From: Alphaproteobacteria bacterium | Lineage (GTDB): Bacteria > Pseudomonadota > Alphaproteobacteria > TMED109 | Assembly (NCBI GenBank): GCA_022824395.1 | Contig: JAJDZX010000037.1 | Coordinates: 1 to 64,000 of the forward strand | Direction: 5' to 3' | Length of the DNA: 64,000 nt | In this document: in pieces, positions 46,674 to 64,000 of the stretch | Layout: every line of letters starts with the position of its first letter | How positions within the stretch are numbered: the first letter of the stretch is position 1 | Made by a program: the position numbers and the translations under genes | Notes under the pieces: generated by a model | Databases searched by the model: none | What the model was told of the DNA's origin: nothing | The model's input: the letters and a program-made list of their open reading frames with translations, nothing else

Positions 46674-47000
46674 TCAGTCGTCCAGGAGATCGCCAGACCG
46701 CTTGGCAATCCGCACTTTGCGGCCATCTTCCATCCGCCGGTAGCCGACCTTGGTGGGCTGGCCGTCGGAGGGATCCCGCAACGCCACATTCGAGATGTGG
46801 ATCGGCAGTTCCCGCTCCATGATTCCGCCCGGATTGCTCGGCGACGGGCGCGTATGCCGCCGCGCGATGTTGACCCCGCGCACGGTCACCCGCGCCTGCT
46901 CTCGATCCACCCGGATCACTTCGCCGGTGCGGCCCCGGTCACGACCGGTTCGCACGACCACTTCGTCACCTCGGCGAATCCGAAACTTGCCGCTCGCCAT
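46674..47000 (-). CDS. rplX: 50S ribosomal protein L24
   Basis: This 108-residue protein has the KOW segment [20 protein letters not shown] followed by [21 protein letters not shown] 47000 overlaps the rplN stop (TGATG); a GTG one codon earlier is also in frame. Confidence 0.95.
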   Translation of the reverse strand: MASGKFRIRRGDEVVVRTGRDRGRTGEVIRVDREQARVTVRGVNIARRHTRPSPSNPGGIMERELPIHISNVALRDPSDGQPTKVGYRRMEDGRKVRIAKRSGDLLDD

Positions 47001-47368
47001 CACAGGACTTCCGGGGCCAGGCTGATGATTTTCATGAACCGCTTGGCACGCAGCTCACGCGTCACGGGCCCGAAGATCCGGGTGCCGATCGGTTCGTTCT
47101 CGCGGTCGATCAGCACCGCCGCATTGGAATCGAACCGTATTGCGGTGCCGTCGGACCGGCGAATCTCCTTGGCGGTGCGGACGATGACCGCCCGGTGGAT
47201 GTCGCCCTTCTTCACCCGTCCGCGCGGAATCGCTTCCTTGACCGACACCACGATGACGTCGCCGACCCACGCGTAACGCCGTTTGGCGCCGCCCAACACC
47301 TTGATGCACTGGACGCGTCGGGCGCCGGAGTTGTCGGCAACCCCGAGATTGGTCTCAGCTTGAATCAC
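47000..47368 (-). CDS. rplN: 50S ribosomal protein L14
   Basis: This 122-residue protein opens [19 protein letters not shown] and contains [11 protein letters not shown] and [12 protein letters not shown], all conserved in L14. The usual length is kept. Confidence 0.97.
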   Translation of the reverse strand: MIQAETNLGVADNSGARRVQCIKVLGGAKRRYAWVGDVIVVSVKEAIPRGRVKKGDIHRAVIVRTAKEIRRSDGTAIRFDSNAAVLIDRENEPIGTRIFGPVTRELRAKRFMKIISLAPEVL

Positions 47369-47380
47369 TGTGCCAGCCCC

Positions 47381-47620
47381 TCAGTTGGCGTCCGTGGGCA
47401 ATACTTCCCAGCACTTGAGCTTGGAAAGCGGTCGGCGCTCGCGAATGCGCACGACATCGCCGGGTTGACAGGCGTTGTCCGGGTCGTGGGCATGGTACTT
47501 GGCCGATCGCCGGATGAACTTCTTGTACAGCGGGTGGCGAACCAGCCGTTCCACCCGGACGACGACGGTCTGTTTGGGCGCGGCACTCACCACGACACCG
47601 CGCATGACGCGTTTGGGCAT
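47381..47620 (-). CDS. rpsQ: 30S ribosomal protein S17
   Basis: This 79-residue OB-fold protein opens [21 protein letters not shown] and has the [19 protein letters not shown] signature. It lies 3 bases after rpmC. Confidence 0.96.
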   Translation of the reverse strand: MPKRVMRGVVVSAAPKQTVVVRVERLVRHPLYKKFIRRSAKYHAHDPDNACQPGDVVRIRERRPLSKLKCWEVLPTDAN

Positions 47621-47623
47621 GGC

Positions 47624-47824
47624 TCAGGAACCTTTCACGCGTTCGTTCAACACGGTCTTGATGCGCGCGATCTCGCGCCGCGCCTCGCGGGCCCGGGCAG
47701 TGTTCTCGAGCTCTCCGGTGGCCTGCCGGAATCTCAGATTCAGGCGCTCGCGGGCCCGTTCTTCCAGCATCGTGGCGAGCTCGTCGTCGGTCTTCTGCCG
47801 CACTTCAGCGATTCGCAACGCCAC
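47624..47824 (-). CDS. rpmC: 50S ribosomal protein L29
   Basis: This 66-residue two-helix protein has RIAEVRQKTDDELATML and LNLRFRQATGELENTARAREARREIARIKTVL, the L29 pattern. The frame is open far upstream through rplP; the start is taken as GTG 47824, two bases after the rplP stop, giving normal length. Confidence 0.92.
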   Translation of the reverse strand: MALRIAEVRQKTDDELATMLEERARERLNLRFRQATGELENTARAREARREIARIKTVLNERVKGS

Positions 47825-47826
47825 CT

Positions 47827-48240
47827 CTACTGCTCCAACCGGGTGACGAAGCGGGTCCGCACCGGAAGCTTCGCAGATGCGAGCTCGAACGCCCGGCGCG
47901 CCGTCTCGGCCGTGACGCCGTCCAACTCGAAGAGAACCCGCCCCGGCTTGACGCGACAGACCCAGTACTCGGGCGAACCCTTTCCCTTGCCCATCCGCAC
48001 TTCCGTCGGCTTGGTCGAAACCGGGACGTCGGGAAAGATCCGGATCCACACGCGCCCCTGACGGCGGATGTGGCGCGTCACGGCCCGCCTGGCGGCTTCG
48101 ATCTGCCGCGCCGTCACCCGTTCCGCCTGCAGACTCTTGATGCCGAAGGACCCGAAATTGAGGGTCGTCCCGCCCTTGGCGTTCCCGTGGATGCGGCCCT
48201 TGTGGGCCTTCCGGAACTTGGTCCGTTTCGGGCTCATCAT
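47827..48240 (-). CDS. rplP: 50S ribosomal protein L16
   Basis: This 137-residue protein has [40 protein letters not shown] and [22 protein letters not shown], all characteristic. It begins with tandem ATGs (48240, 48237) overlapping the rpsC stop. Confidence 0.96.
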   Translation of the reverse strand: MMSPKRTKFRKAHKGRIHGNAKGGTTLNFGSFGIKSLQAERVTARQIEAARRAVTRHIRRQGRVWIRIFPDVPVSTKPTEVRMGKGKGSPEYWVCRVKPGRVLFELDGVTAETARRAFELASAKLPVRTRFVTRLEQ

Positions 48241-49301
48241 GGCTCGGTACCTTCCTCTGCCTGATCGGATGCAGCCTGCTCGACCGCATTCGCGTTGGGC
48301 TCTTCGACGTTGGGCTCTTCCGCCGTGTCAGCCGTCGCCGCTGCGGCCTCCACCGTGACGTCCGGTTCCACCGTGCTCGAAGGTTCTGCGGCCGCCTCGG
48401 TGTCGGCCCCTGCATCCGCCGGAGCTTCGGCCTTGGCCTCAGGCTCCGCGGCCATCGACGGGTCCGCTGCGGCCTTCGGTTCGGTCTCCGTCGCCGGTCG
48501 GGGGGCGGCGGCAGGCTCCGACGGCTTCGCGTCCACCGGCGCGGCCTCTGCAGCGGCGGCCCGCGCGGCGCGGCCACCGCGGCCCGACGAACCGGAGCGT
48601 CCGCCCTGGGCCCCGCTTCCCGCCAAGGGCCGTTGCTGCTGCTCGCTGCGCGTGCGTTCCATGGCCGAAGGGTCGTGCGCCAGGATCTCGCCCCGGAACA
48701 CCCAGACCTTGACCCCGCAGGTTCCGTACGCGGTCCGGGCGGTGGCCACGCCGTAATCGATGTCCGCGCGGAGTGTATGGAGCGGTACGCGGCCCTCGCG
48801 GTACCATTCCACCCGGGCGATCTCCGCCCCGCCGAGCCGTCCACCGACCGTAATGCGAATCCCGAGCGCGCCGAGCCGCATCGATGCCTGCACGGCGCGC
48901 TTCATGGCCCGGCGAAAGGCCACGCGCCGTTCCAGTTGCTCCGCAACGTTCTCGGCCACCAGCTGGGCTTCGATTTCCGGTTTGCGGATCTCGACAATGT
49001 TCAGCTGGATCTGGCTTTCGGTCATGGTCGCGAGCTTCTTGCGAATCCGCTCGATGTCGGCGCCCTTCTTGCCGATCACCATGCCGGGCCGGGCCGTGTG
49101 GATGATGACCCGTGCCTTCTTCGGCGGTCGCTCAATCGTGATCCGGCTGATACCCGCGCCCTTCAGGTCGGACTGGATGTACCGGCGGATCCGCAGATCT
49201 TCGTGCAGCAGGTCCGCGTAGTCGGCATTCGCATACCAGCGGGAGTCCCACGTCCGATTGATGCCCAACCGCAAACCGATTGGATTGACCTTGTGCCCCA
49301 T
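48237..49301 (-). CDS. rpsC: 30S ribosomal protein S3 with long acidic C-terminal tail
   Basis: This 354-residue protein has a normal S3 core to about residue 220: [20 protein letters not shown], the KH loop VIGKKGADI, and [11 protein letters not shown] near the end. A further 134 residues follow, first Gly/Arg/Ser-rich and then strongly Ala/Glu/Pro/Asp-rich with degenerate repeats ([10 protein letters not shown] and similar). Bacterial S3 is usually 210-240 residues. The frame and stop are clear, and the stop overlaps rplP, so the tail is translated. Confidence 0.94.
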   Translation of the reverse strand: MGHKVNPIGLRLGINRTWDSRWYANADYADLLHEDLRIRRYIQSDLKGAGISRITIERPPKKARVIIHTARPGMVIGKKGADIERIRKKLATMTESQIQLNIVEIRKPEIEAQLVAENVAEQLERRVAFRRAMKRAVQASMRLGALGIRITVGGRLGGAEIARVEWYREGRVPLHTLRADIDYGVATARTAYGTCGVKVWVFRGEILAHDPSAMERTRSEQQQRPLAGSGAQGGRSGSSGRGGRAARAAAAEAAPVDAKPSEPAAAPRPATETEPKAAADPSMAAEPEAKAEAPADAGADTEAAAEPSSTVEPDVTVEAAAATADTAEEPNVEEPNANAVEQAASDQAEEGTEP

Positions 49302-49307
49302 GCCTGC

Positions 49308-49676
49308 CTAATCCTCTTCACGCACGATGATCGTCAGTCGGCTGAATGCGCGCCGGTAACGCCCCATCCGGCCCCGGGCGCGAGCCCGAAAGCGCCGCAT
49401 GACCAGCGACTTCCCGACCGAGGCGTCCGCAACGACCAGCTTGCCCGCATCCAGCCGGTTGCCTTCCGCGTTGGCCACGGCCGACAGCAGGACCTTGCGC
49501 ACATCGTCGGCGATCCGCCGGCGCGAGAACTCGAGGGCCCGGGCGGCATCGCTGACCGAGAGGCCGCGAATGAGCCCAACCACCAGGTTCAGCTTCTGCG
49601 GGCTGACCCTGACCGCTCGGGCCATGGCCATCGCTTCGTTCGGGCGGAGGCGGCTGGGAGCGGAACGTTTACCCAT
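49308..49676 (-). CDS. rplV: 50S ribosomal protein L22
   Basis: This 122-residue protein has [23 protein letters not shown] and the extended hairpin region ([26 protein letters not shown]) that lines the exit tunnel. It lies 6 bases both from rpsS and from rpsC. Confidence 0.96.
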   Translation of the reverse strand: MGKRSAPSRLRPNEAMAMARAVRVSPQKLNLVVGLIRGLSVSDAARALEFSRRRIADDVRKVLLSAVANAEGNRLDAGKLVVADASVGKSLVMRRFRARARGRMGRYRRAFSRLTIIVREED

Positions 49677-49682
49677 GGCCGC

Positions 49683-49961
49683 TCAACGCCTCGTCGCCTT
49701 GCGGTCACCCGCATGCCCATAGAAGGTCCGCGTCGGAGCAAACTCGCCGAACTTGTGTCCAACCATGTCCTCCGACACCAGCACAGGAATGAACTTCCGG
49801 CCGTTGTGGACGGCGAAGGTGAGGCCGACGAACTGCGGCATGATGGTGGACCGGCGCGACCACGTCCGAATGGGTGCCCGGGACCCGCTTTCGACCGCTT
49901 TCTGCGCCTTGCGGAGCAGATAGCCGTCGACGAAGGGCCCCTTCCATACTGACCGTGCCAT
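49683..49961 (-). CDS. rpsS: 30S ribosomal protein S19
   Basis: This 92-residue protein has [38 protein letters not shown] and [18 protein letters not shown] 49961 starts at the family N-terminus; the longer upstream frame is discarded. Confidence 0.96.
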   Translation of the reverse strand: MARSVWKGPFVDGYLLRKAQKAVESGSRAPIRTWSRRSTIMPQFVGLTFAVHNGRKFIPVLVSEDMVGHKFGEFAPTRTFYGHAGDRKATRR

Positions 49962-49972
49962 CGTACGGACTC

Positions 49973-50800
49973 CTACTTCTTCCGCCGACGGCGGATAATC
50001 CAGCGGTCGGTCGACTTGTTGCTGCGGGTCCGGTGCCCCTTGGTCGACACGCCCCACGGGGTCACGGGATGCCGCCCGCCGGACGTGCGGCCCTCGCCGC
50101 CGCCATGCGGGTGGTCCACCGGGTTCATGACCACGCCGCGCACGTGCGGCCGCCGCCCCAGCCAGCGGCTGCGGCCCGCCTTCCCCAGCTTCGCGTTCTG
50201 GTGATCCGGATTCGAGACCGATCCGACCGTCGCCCGGCAGTCCGCCCGCACCAGGCGTTGTTCCCCCGAAACCAGCCGGATCACCACCCGATCCGCATCC
50301 TTGCCGAGCAGCTGCGCGTAGCTCCCCGCCGACCGGGCCAGCTGACCGCCGGCCCCGGGCTTGAGTTCGATGTTGTGCACGATGGACCCGACCGGCATGT
50401 TGCGAAGCGGCATGCAGTTGCCGGGCTTGATGTCGGTCCGGTCGCCGGAAACAACCGTGTCCCCGGGCGCCAGCCGTTGCGGCGCCAGGATGTAGGAAAG
50501 CGCGCCGTCCGGGTATCGGACCAGGGCGATGAAGGCGCTTCGGTTGGGGTCGTACTCGAGCCGCTCGACCGTGGCGGGCTCGTCATCGCGGCGGCGGCGG
50601 AAGTCGATGAGCCGGTAACGCCGCTTGTGGCCGCCGCCACGGTGCCACACCGTGATGCGTCCCTGGTTGTTGCGTCCGCCGGTGCTGGACAGCCCCTCGG
50701 TAAGGGCCTTCTCCGGCTTTCCCCGGTGCAGGGCCGAACGGTCGACCAGCACCAGCTGGCGGCGGCCGGGAGTAACCGGGCGGTGCTGCTTGAGAGCCAT
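49973..50800 (-). CDS. rplB: 50S ribosomal protein L2
   Basis: This 275-residue protein opens [16 protein letters not shown] and ends with [28 protein letters not shown], containing the conserved His next to the peptidyl transferase centre. Normal length. Confidence 0.97.
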   Translation of the reverse strand: MALKQHRPVTPGRRQLVLVDRSALHRGKPEKALTEGLSSTGGRNNQGRITVWHRGGGHKRRYRLIDFRRRRDDEPATVERLEYDPNRSAFIALVRYPDGALSYILAPQRLAPGDTVVSGDRTDIKPGNCMPLRNMPVGSIVHNIELKPGAGGQLARSAGSYAQLLGKDADRVVIRLVSGEQRLVRADCRATVGSVSNPDHQNAKLGKAGRSRWLGRRPHVRGVVMNPVDHPHGGGEGRTSGGRHPVTPWGVSTKGHRTRSNKSTDRWIIRRRRKK

Positions 50801-50802
50801 GG

Positions 50803-51096
50803 TCAGACCTCGCTTCCGAGATCGATCGACTGACCCGACGCCAGCGTCACGAACGCCTTCTTCTGGTCGCTTCGCCGACCCTTGATCCCGCGCAGCCGCT
50901 TCGTCTTGCCCTTGGCCACCAGCGTGTTCACCGCCGTCACCTTGACCTTGAAAAGTCGCTCGACGGCTTCGCGAATCTGCCGCTTCGTGGCCTGCCGGCT
51001 GACCCGGAATACGACCTGATTGTGCTCCAGCGCCGCCGACGATTTCTCGGTCACCAGGGGCCGGAGCACGATCTCACAGGACCGCGAGACGTTCAT
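50803..51096 (-). CDS. rplW: 50S ribosomal protein L23
   Basis: This 97-residue protein has [24 protein letters not shown] and [20 protein letters not shown], the L23 pattern. It overlaps rplD by 4 bases and precedes rplB by 2. Confidence 0.96.
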   Translation of the reverse strand: MNVSRSCEIVLRPLVTEKSSAALEHNQVVFRVSRQATKRQIREAVERLFKVKVTAVNTLVAKGKTKRLRGIKGRRSDQKKAFVTLASGQSIDLGSEV

Positions 51097-51713
51097 GACA
51101 GTCGCTCCTCGAGTGCGCGAATGGCTTCGGGGACGAGTACCAACTTCTCATGCCGAAGAATGTCGTAGACATTCGCTCCCTGCACCGGTAAGCAATCGAT
51201 GCCCGGCAGATTCGCGGCGGCGCGGCGGAAAGCCGGATCCACCTCGCCGCCCGCGACGACCAGCGCGCGCCGGACATCCAGCGCATGGAGCTTCGCCGCG
51301 AGGACCTTCGTCTGCGGCGTAGGCAGCGCCAATGAGTCCAGGACGATCACCTGTTGCTCCGCCACCTTCGCCGAGAGCGCGCAACGGAGCGCCATCCGCC
51401 GTACCTTCTTCGGCAGCGAGTGGGCGTGGCTCCTGGGGCGGGGACCGTGCACGGCGCCGCCGCCCCGGAAAATCACCGCCTTCCGGGAGCTGTGCCGCGC
51501 CCGGCCGGTTCCCTTCTGCCGCCACATCTTCGCGGTCGTTCCCGTGACCTCTCCCCGCTCGCGGGCCTTCCGCGTGCCCCGGCGGCGGCGCGCGAGCTGG
51601 TAGTTCACCATCCGGTGGAGGATGTCCTTGCGCACCTCCACCGCGAACACGGCATCCGCGAGCTCGGTCTCGCCGGTCTTCTCGTTGTCGAGCGTGCGAA
51701 CGTCGAGCTTCAC
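51093..51713 (-). CDS. rplD: 50S ribosomal protein L4
   Basis: This 206-residue protein has [18 protein letters not shown] and the tunnel loop [25 protein letters not shown]. The start is GTG 51713, four bases after the rplC stop; no ATG fits, and the in-frame extension to 51905 lies inside rplC. L4 normally also represses the S10 operon in enterobacteria; that is not assumed here. Confidence 0.95.
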   Translation of the reverse strand: MKLDVRTLDNEKTGETELADAVFAVEVRKDILHRMVNYQLARRRRGTRKARERGEVTGTTAKMWRQKGTGRARHSSRKAVIFRGGGAVHGPRPRSHAHSLPKKVRRMALRCALSAKVAEQQVIVLDSLALPTPQTKVLAAKLHALDVRRALVVAGGEVDPAFRRAAANLPGIDCLPVQGANVYDILRHEKLVLVPEAIRALEERLS

Positions 51714-51717
51714 TGCA

Positions 51718-52482
51718 TCACTCCTCGTTCGTCGCCTCGGCCGTATCCGGCGGCGCCACGCTTTCCTCCGGCTGGTCCGCTGCATCGTCCGCGGCCGGCG
51801 CGGCGGCCTGCTCCTCGATCCCGGCCGGAAACGGCACGCCAGGGGGTAGTGCCCGCTTGACCGCGTCCGACAGCGCCAGCCAGCTCCCCGGCGCACCGGG
51901 CACACCGCCCTTCACCAGGATCACGCCGTGTTCCTCGTCCGTCGACACCACCTCGAGGTTCTGGACGGTCCGTTGCCGGGCGCCCATCTGCCCCGCCATC
52001 TTCTTGCCCTTGAAGACCCGGCCAGGGTCCTGGCTGTTGCCAGTGGAACCGTGGCTTCGATGCGAGATCGACACGCCGTGCGAAGCGCGCAGACCGCCGA
52101 AGTTGTGGCGCTTCATGGCGCCGGCGAAACCCTTGCCGATGGTCACACCGCGCGCATCCACGTACTGGCCGACCACAAAGTGGCTGGACCGGAAGCGGCT
52201 GCCCGGCTCGAGCAGGTTCTCGGCCGAAACCCGGAACTCGCGGACATGACGCTTCAGCGCCACCCCGCCCTTCTCGGCTGCCGCGCGCTGCGGCTTGGCC
52301 ACGTTGCGGGGAGCGACGCTGCCTGCACCCACCTGGACCGCGCTGTAGCCGTCCCGTTCCGGGGTGCGCTGTCCGACCACCTCGCAGCCTTCCAGCGAGA
52401 GCACCGTGACGGGACAGTGCCGACCATCGTCGAGGAAGAGGCGGGTCATGCCCAGCTTGCGTACGAGAACTCCGGATCGCAT
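51718..52482 (-). CDS. rplC: 50S ribosomal protein L3
   Basis: This 254-residue protein has [43 protein letters not shown] with the methylatable Q151 region, and [12 protein letters not shown]. The last 30 residues (about 225-254) are an Ala/Asp/Glu/Pro-rich tail beyond normal L3. Confidence 0.96.
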   Translation of the reverse strand: MRSGVLVRKLGMTRLFLDDGRHCPVTVLSLEGCEVVGQRTPERDGYSAVQVGAGSVAPRNVAKPQRAAAEKGGVALKRHVREFRVSAENLLEPGSRFRSSHFVVGQYVDARGVTIGKGFAGAMKRHNFGGLRASHGVSISHRSHGSTGNSQDPGRVFKGKKMAGQMGARQRTVQNLEVVSTDEEHGVILVKGGVPGAPGSWLALSDAVKRALPPGVPFPAGIEEQAAAPAADDAADQPEESVAPPDTAEATNEE

Positions 52483-52486
52483 CGCT

Positions 52487-52798
<312 letters not shown>

Positions 52799-52821
52799 CG
52801 TCCTCTCCGCCCCGACCTCGC

Positions 52822-54006
52822 CTAAGCGAGGATTTTGGTCACGACCCCGGAGGCGACCGTTCGGCCACCCTCGCGAATCGCGAACCGGAGCCCCTCCTCC
52901 ATCGCAATGGGCGCAATCAGTTCGCCCTGCAGCTCCACGTTGTCGCCGGGCATGACCATCTCGGTCCCTTCCGGCAGGCCCACGTTCCCCGTGACGTCGG
53001 TCGTCCGGAAATAGAACTGCGGCCGGTAGTTCTTGAAGAACGGCGTGTGCCGCCCCCCCTCCTCCTTGGTGAGCACGTAGGTCTCGGCGAGGAACCTGGT
53101 GTGCGGCGTGATGGACCCGGGCCTCGACAGCACCTGCCCGCGCTCCACGCCTGTGCGCTCGACACCGCGGAGAAGCACGCCGATGTTGTCGCCAGCCTGG
53201 CCCTGATCGAGCAGCTTGCGGAACATCTCGACGCCCGTGCAGGTGGTCTTCTCGGTTTCCCTGACGCCGACGATCTCGACCTCATCGCCGACCTTGACGA
53301 TGCCGCGTTCCACCCGGCCCGTGACGACGGTGCCACGGCCGGAGATCGAGAAGACGTCCTCGATCGGCATCAGGAACGCGCCGTCGATGGGACGGTCCGG
53401 CTCCGGCACGTACTCGTCGACCGCCTGCATCAGCTCCAGCACGGACGCCTCGCCCGCCTCGTCGCCTTCCAGCGCCTGCAGGGCGGAGCCCCGCAGCACG
53501 GGAATGTCGTCGCCGGGGAAGTCGTACTCGGACAGCAGTTCGCGGACCTCGAGTTCCACGAGGTCGAGCAGCTCCTCGTCGTCCACCTGGTCAACCTTGT
53601 TGAGGTACACCACCAGCGCCGGCACGCCGACCTGCCGCGCGAGCAGGATGTGCTCGCGCGTCTGCGGCATGGGCCCGTCGGCCGCGGACACGACCAGGAT
53701 GGCCCCGTCCATCTGCGCTGCGCCGGTGATCATGTTCTTCACGTAGTCGGCATGCCCGGGGCAGTCGACGTGCGCGTAATGCCGGGCGTCGGTCTCGTAC
53801 TCCACGTGGGCCGTGTTGATCGTGATGCCGCGTTCTTTTTCTTCCGGCGCCCGATCGATTTCCTCGTATCCGACGAACTCCGCGCCGCCGCGCGCCGCCA
53901 GCACGCGGGTGATGGCTGCGGTCAGCGTGGTCTTGCCGTGGTCAACATGGCCAATCGTGCCCACGTTGACGTGCGGCTTGGTCCGTTCGAATTTCTCTTT
54001 GGCCAT
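52822..54006 (-). CDS. tuf: Elongation factor Tu
   Basis: This 394-residue GTPase delivers aminoacyl-tRNA to the ribosome. G1 is GHVDHGKTT (about 19-27), switch II is [26 protein letters not shown], and the base-specific motif is NKVD. Domains 2 and 3 are complete ([20 protein letters not shown]). A good AAGGAG site precedes the ATG. Only one copy is in the window. Confidence 0.97.
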   Translation of the reverse strand: MAKEKFERTKPHVNVGTIGHVDHGKTTLTAAITRVLAARGGAEFVGYEEIDRAPEEKERGITINTAHVEYETDARHYAHVDCPGHADYVKNMITGAAQMDGAILVVSAADGPMPQTREHILLARQVGVPALVVYLNKVDQVDDEELLDLVELEVRELLSEYDFPGDDIPVLRGSALQALEGDEAGEASVLELMQAVDEYVPEPDRPIDGAFLMPIEDVFSISGRGTVVTGRVERGIVKVGDEVEIVGVRETEKTTCTGVEMFRKLLDQGQAGDNIGVLLRGVERTGVERGQVLSRPGSITPHTRFLAETYVLTKEEGGRHTPFFKNYRPQFYFRTTDVTGNVGLPEGTEMVMPGDNVELQGELIAPIAMEEGLRFAIREGGRTVASGVVTKILA

Positions 54007-54032
54007 TGCCTACTTCTCCTTCATTCGCGCGC

Positions 54033-56108
<2,076 letters not shown>

Positions 56109-56124
56109 GTTTCTTCTCCGGCCG

Positions 56125-56595
56125 CTACCAGCGGTAATGCGAGAACGCGCGGTTCGCGCGAGCCATGCTGTGGGTGTTTTCGCGCTTCTTGTAGGCCGCA
56201 CCGCGAGCGGACGCGGCGTCGGCAAACTCGCTGGCCAGGCGGTCGCGCATGGTGCGCTCGGAGCGCGCCCGCGCCGCCTCAATCAGCCATCGAATGGCGA
56301 GCGCCTGGCGTCGGGCCGGACGGACTTCGACCGGAATCTGGTAGGTCGAACCGCCGACCCGGCGGGATCGCGTCTCGACGTCCGGCTTGATGTTTTCAAC
56401 CGCCTGACGGAACACGGTCAGCGGGTCTTGATTGGTGCGCTCCGCGACACGATCGAAGGCGCCGTACAGCACCCGCTCGGCCACCGACTTGGCGCCGCCG
56501 CGCATTAGCGCGTGGGTGAACTTCGTGACCATGACGTCGCCGTAACGCGGGTCCGGCAGGACCTCGCGTGGGCTCGCGCGATGCCGTCGTGACAT
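56125..56595 (-). CDS. rpsG: 30S ribosomal protein S7
   Basis: This 156-residue protein opens [20 protein letters not shown] and has [26 protein letters not shown], the 16S-binding signature. Normal length. It lies 19 bases after rpsL. Confidence 0.96.
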   Translation of the reverse strand: MSRRHRASPREVLPDPRYGDVMVTKFTHALMRGGAKSVAERVLYGAFDRVAERTNQDPLTVFRQAVENIKPDVETRSRRVGGSTYQIPVEVRPARRQALAIRWLIEAARARSERTMRDRLASEFADAASARGAAYKKRENTHSMARANRAFSHYRW

Positions 56596-56614
56596 GAGAA
56601 AGGGCTCCGCTCGA

Positions 56615-56986
<372 letters not shown>

Positions 56987-57138
56987 AGATGCCTCAATTC
57001 CGAACCCGTGGGGGTTCATGCGAAAACGGACCGATCCGGGTCACGCTGTCGGCGTGACGCGGCGGTCCACCCAACGTTTGCTTCGACTGAACCACGGGCG
57101 TGCGCCAGCGAAGGCATTCACCCCGCGTGGTGGGCCGC

Positions 57139-57167
57139 ACCGTAAGCCGTTAGTCCCTTCGCGTCAA
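57139..57167 (-). promoter_or_regulatory. Probable promoter of the rpsL-rpsG-fusA-tuf operon
   Basis: On the minus strand TTGACG (57162-57167) and TACGGT (57139-57144) are separated by 17 bases. The implied leader before rpsL is about 145 bases. The boxes lie downstream of the rpoC terminator hairpin, as expected for a fresh start of transcription. Confidence 0.5.
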
Positions 57168-57200
57168 GCGTTTTCTTGGGATGTGCGGTCGCGGCACGAG

Positions 57201-57233
57201 CATCCCGGCGGCCCGGATTCGGCCGCCGGGATG
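57201..57233 (-). terminator. Terminator-like hairpin after rpoC
   Basis: CATCCCGGCGGCC (57201-57213) and its exact complement (57221-57233) form a 13-base perfect stem with a 7-base loop, starting about 16 bases after the rpoC stop. There is no T-run behind it on the minus strand, so it may need Rho or act as an RNA-end stabiliser. Confidence 0.65.
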
Positions 57234-57249
57234 GCGTGGTCAGGTGCCC

Positions 57250-61504
<4,255 letters not shown>

Positions 61505-61512
<8 letters not shown>

Positions 61513-64000
61513 GGTGAACTTCCTGCACATCGAGGCCAAGCGCCTGCAGCTCCTTGACCAGCACGTTGAACGACTCCGGGACGCCGGCTTCGAAGGTGTC
61601 CTCGCCCCGGACGATCGCCTCGTACATCTTGGTCCGTCCGGACACATCGTCCGACTTGACGGTCAGAATCTCCTGCAGCGTGTAGGCGGCCCCGTAGGCC
61701 TGGAGCGCCCACACCTCCATCTCGCCGAAGCGCTGCCCCCCGAACCGCGCCTTGCCGCCGAGCGGCTGCTGGGTCACAAGGCTGTAGGGCCCGGTCGAGC
61801 GGGCGTGCATCTTGTCATCCACCAGATGGTGGAGCTTGAGCATGTAGATGTAGCCGACCGTCACTGGGCGGGCGAACGGCTCTCCGGTCCGCCCGTCAAT
61901 CAGCGTGACCTGACCGGATTCGGAGCACCCGGCCGCCTTCAGCATCGCCCGGATATCCGTCTCGGCCGCGCCATCGAACACCGGCGTTGCGATCGGAACG
62001 CCGCGCACGAGGTTAGCCCCCAGTTCAAGGACCGATGGATCGTCGAGCTCCCGGCGCACCTGTTTCCACGTGGGCGCCCCGTAGATGCCCCGCATGACGG
62101 AAGCGGCCTTGCGCGCCTTCTCGGCGGCCGTCCGCCCGGCCTCCAACGCGGCGCCGATCTGGCGCCCCAGACCGGCGGACGCCCAGCCGAGGTGGGTTTC
62201 CAGGATCTGGCCCACGTTCATGCGTGACGGCACGCCCAGGGGGTTGAGCACGATGTCCACCGGGGTCCCGTCTTCGGTGTGCGGCATGTCCTCGATCGGG
62301 TTGATCTTGGAAATGACGCCCTTGTTCCCGTGCCGGCCGGCCATCTTGTCGCCCGGCGACAGCTTGCGTTTGACGGCGATGTAGACCTTGACGATCTTGA
62401 GCACGCCGGGGAGGAGCTCGTCGCCTGCGCGCACCTTCTCCACCTTGTCCGCATAGCTCTGCTCGAGGCCCTTCTGCGCGCGCTTGAGATCCTTGTGGAG
62501 GGCCTCCACGCGCGCCGTGACATCGGAATCATCAAGCCGGAAGCGCCACCAGCGCGCCCGCGGCGTGCCGTCGAGGTCGGCCGCGGCAATCGTTCCGGTG
62601 GTCGGCCCGTCGATCGCCGTCTGCCCGATGAGCAGGGTGCGCAAACGGTCGTAGATATTGCCCTCGATGATCGCGAGCTCGTCGTCGCGGTCCTTGGTCA
62701 GGCGCGCGATCTCCTCGCGTTCCAGCGAGATCGCGCGTGCATCCTTCTCCAGCCCCCGTCGGGAGAAGATCCGCACGTCGACCACCGTCCCCGACACGCC
62801 CGGCGGCACCCTGAGCGAGGTGTCGCGCACATCCGCGGCCTTCTCGCCGAACACGGCGCGGAGGAGCTTCTCCTCGGGCGTGGACGGGGTCTCGCCCTTC
62901 GGCGTCACCTTGCCGACCAGGATGTCCCGGGGCCCCACTTCGGCCCCGATGTGCACGATGCCCGTCTCGTCGAGGTGCCGGAGCGCCTCCTCCCCGACAT
63001 TGAGGATGTCCCGGGTGATTTCCTCGGGCCACAGCTTCGTGTCGCGGGCCATGACCTCGTATTCCTCGATGTGAATCGAGGTGAACACGTCGTCCCGCAC
63101 CAGGCGCTCGGACACCAGGATGGAGTCCTCGTAGTTGTATCCCTGCCACGGCATGAAGGCGACCAGGACGTTCCGGCCCAGGGCGAGCTCGCCGAGATCG
63201 GTACTCGACCCGTCGGCGATCACGTCGCCCTCCTGCACCCGGTCGCCGACCTTGACCAGCGGCCGCTGGTTGATGCAGGTGCTCTGGTTGGACCGCTCGA
63301 ATTTCCGCAGGTTGTAGATGTCGACCCCGATCGTGCGTTCCTCGTCGCCGACCGTCTGGACCACCCGCACCACGATCCGGCGCGCGTCCACCTGATCCAC
63401 CACGCCGGCGCGGGCGGCGGTCTGCACCGCCCGGGAATCCCGGGCCACGTCGGCCTCCATGCCGGTGCCCACCAGCGGCGCCTCCGCCTGCAGCAGCGGC
63501 ACGGCCTGGCGCTGCATGTTCGACCCCATGAGCGCCCGGTTCGCGTCGTCGTTCTCCAGGAACGGAATCAGCGCCGCCGAAACGGACACCAGCTGCCGCG
63601 GCGACACGTCGACGTAGTCGATGGATTCGCGCGGGGCCAGGATGAAGTTGTCACCCCGCCGGCAATTCACGATGTCGCGCTCGAACCGGCCGTCCTTCGT
63701 AATCGGCGTGCTGGCCTGCGCGATGGTGTGCCCCTGCTCGTCCAGTGCCGTCATGTATTCGATCGTGTCGGTGACGCGCCCTTCCTCCACTCTCCGGTAG
63801 GGCGACTCGATGAAGCCGTGCCGGTTGATCCGGGCAAACGTGGCCAGCGAACTGATCAGTCCGATGTTCGGGCCCTCCGGCGTCTCCACGGGACACAGGC
63901 GACCGTAGTGCGTCGGGTGCACGTCGCGGGCCTCGAGGTTCGCCCACTCGCGGGTCAGACCGCCCGGCCCCAGCGCGGACAGCCGCCGCTTGTGCGTGAC
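61505..64000 (-). CDS. rpoB: RNA polymerase subunit beta, 5' part outside the window
   Basis: The last 831 residues of RpoB are present; the reading frame runs uninterrupted to the window edge. The first residues [18 protein letters not shown] lie in rifampicin-resistance cluster I; positions equivalent to H526 and S531 are wild-type, and 530 is Leu. [24 protein letters not shown] follows, then [30 protein letters not shown], and the closing [33 protein letters not shown]. It ends inside the rpoC start, so the two are translationally coupled. Confidence 0.97.

Overview
The window is 64 kb of high-GC DNA from what is most likely an alphaproteobacterium. The evidence is a mitofilin (Mic60-like) gene translationally coupled to a hemY-like gene, a DUF1244 protein, a clpX-lon pair, and the order rpoB-rpoC-rpsL-rpsG-fusA-tuf-S10-spc-secY-adk. 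No rRNA, tRNA or CRISPR array was seen. The genus cannot be named from the sequence alone.

Region 1 (1-15.9 kb) is accessory or mixed. It holds a fluoroacetate/haloacetate dehalogenase-type hydrolase behind a four-copy 22-bp tandem repeat, a macrodomain protein, a secreted beta-propeller-like protein, a DUF1244 protein, a nucleotidyltransferase with a small helical partner, a cysteine desulfurase-ferredoxin pair, an OprO/OprP-like porin, a ketopantoate reductase, a decayed ychF fragment and a VapBC-type pair. Then comes a set that looks made for polyketide or lipid synthesis: a metallophosphoesterase overlapping an Sfp-type phosphopantetheinyl transferase, a diverged stand-alone acyl-carrier-like protein, and an alpha/beta hydrolase.

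Region 2 (15.9-26.3 kb, minus strand) is one 3464-residue type I polyketide synthase, convergent with that set. Module 1 is complete and fully reducing with C-methylation (KS-AT-DH-MT-ER-KR-ACP). It is followed by a second KS and an AT that has lost its catalytic serine and about 74 residues. The protein then stops, with no ACP or thioesterase. The free carrier protein and hydrolase opposite could supply the missing parts. A methyl-branched, reduced acyl chain is the simplest predicted product. This is the most unusual system in the window.

Region 3 (26.7-40.7 kb) is housekeeping: an L,D-transpeptidase, a HemY-like TPR protein and a Mic60-like protein in one overlapping operon, a PEGA-like membrane protein, the fluoride channel CrcB, an RluC-type pseudouridine synthase, two short-chain dehydrogenases of beta-oxidation type, Lon, ClpX and an aminopeptidase P.

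Region 4 (40.9-64 kb, minus strand) is the transcription/translation block from rpoB (cut by the window end) to adk. Several ribosomal proteins (S3, S5, L3, L15) carry Ala/Glu/Pro-rich acidic tails. The alpha operon (rpsM-rpsK-rpoA-rplQ) that often follows secY-adk is not here. A promoter and a terminator hairpin can be seen between rpoC and rpsL.
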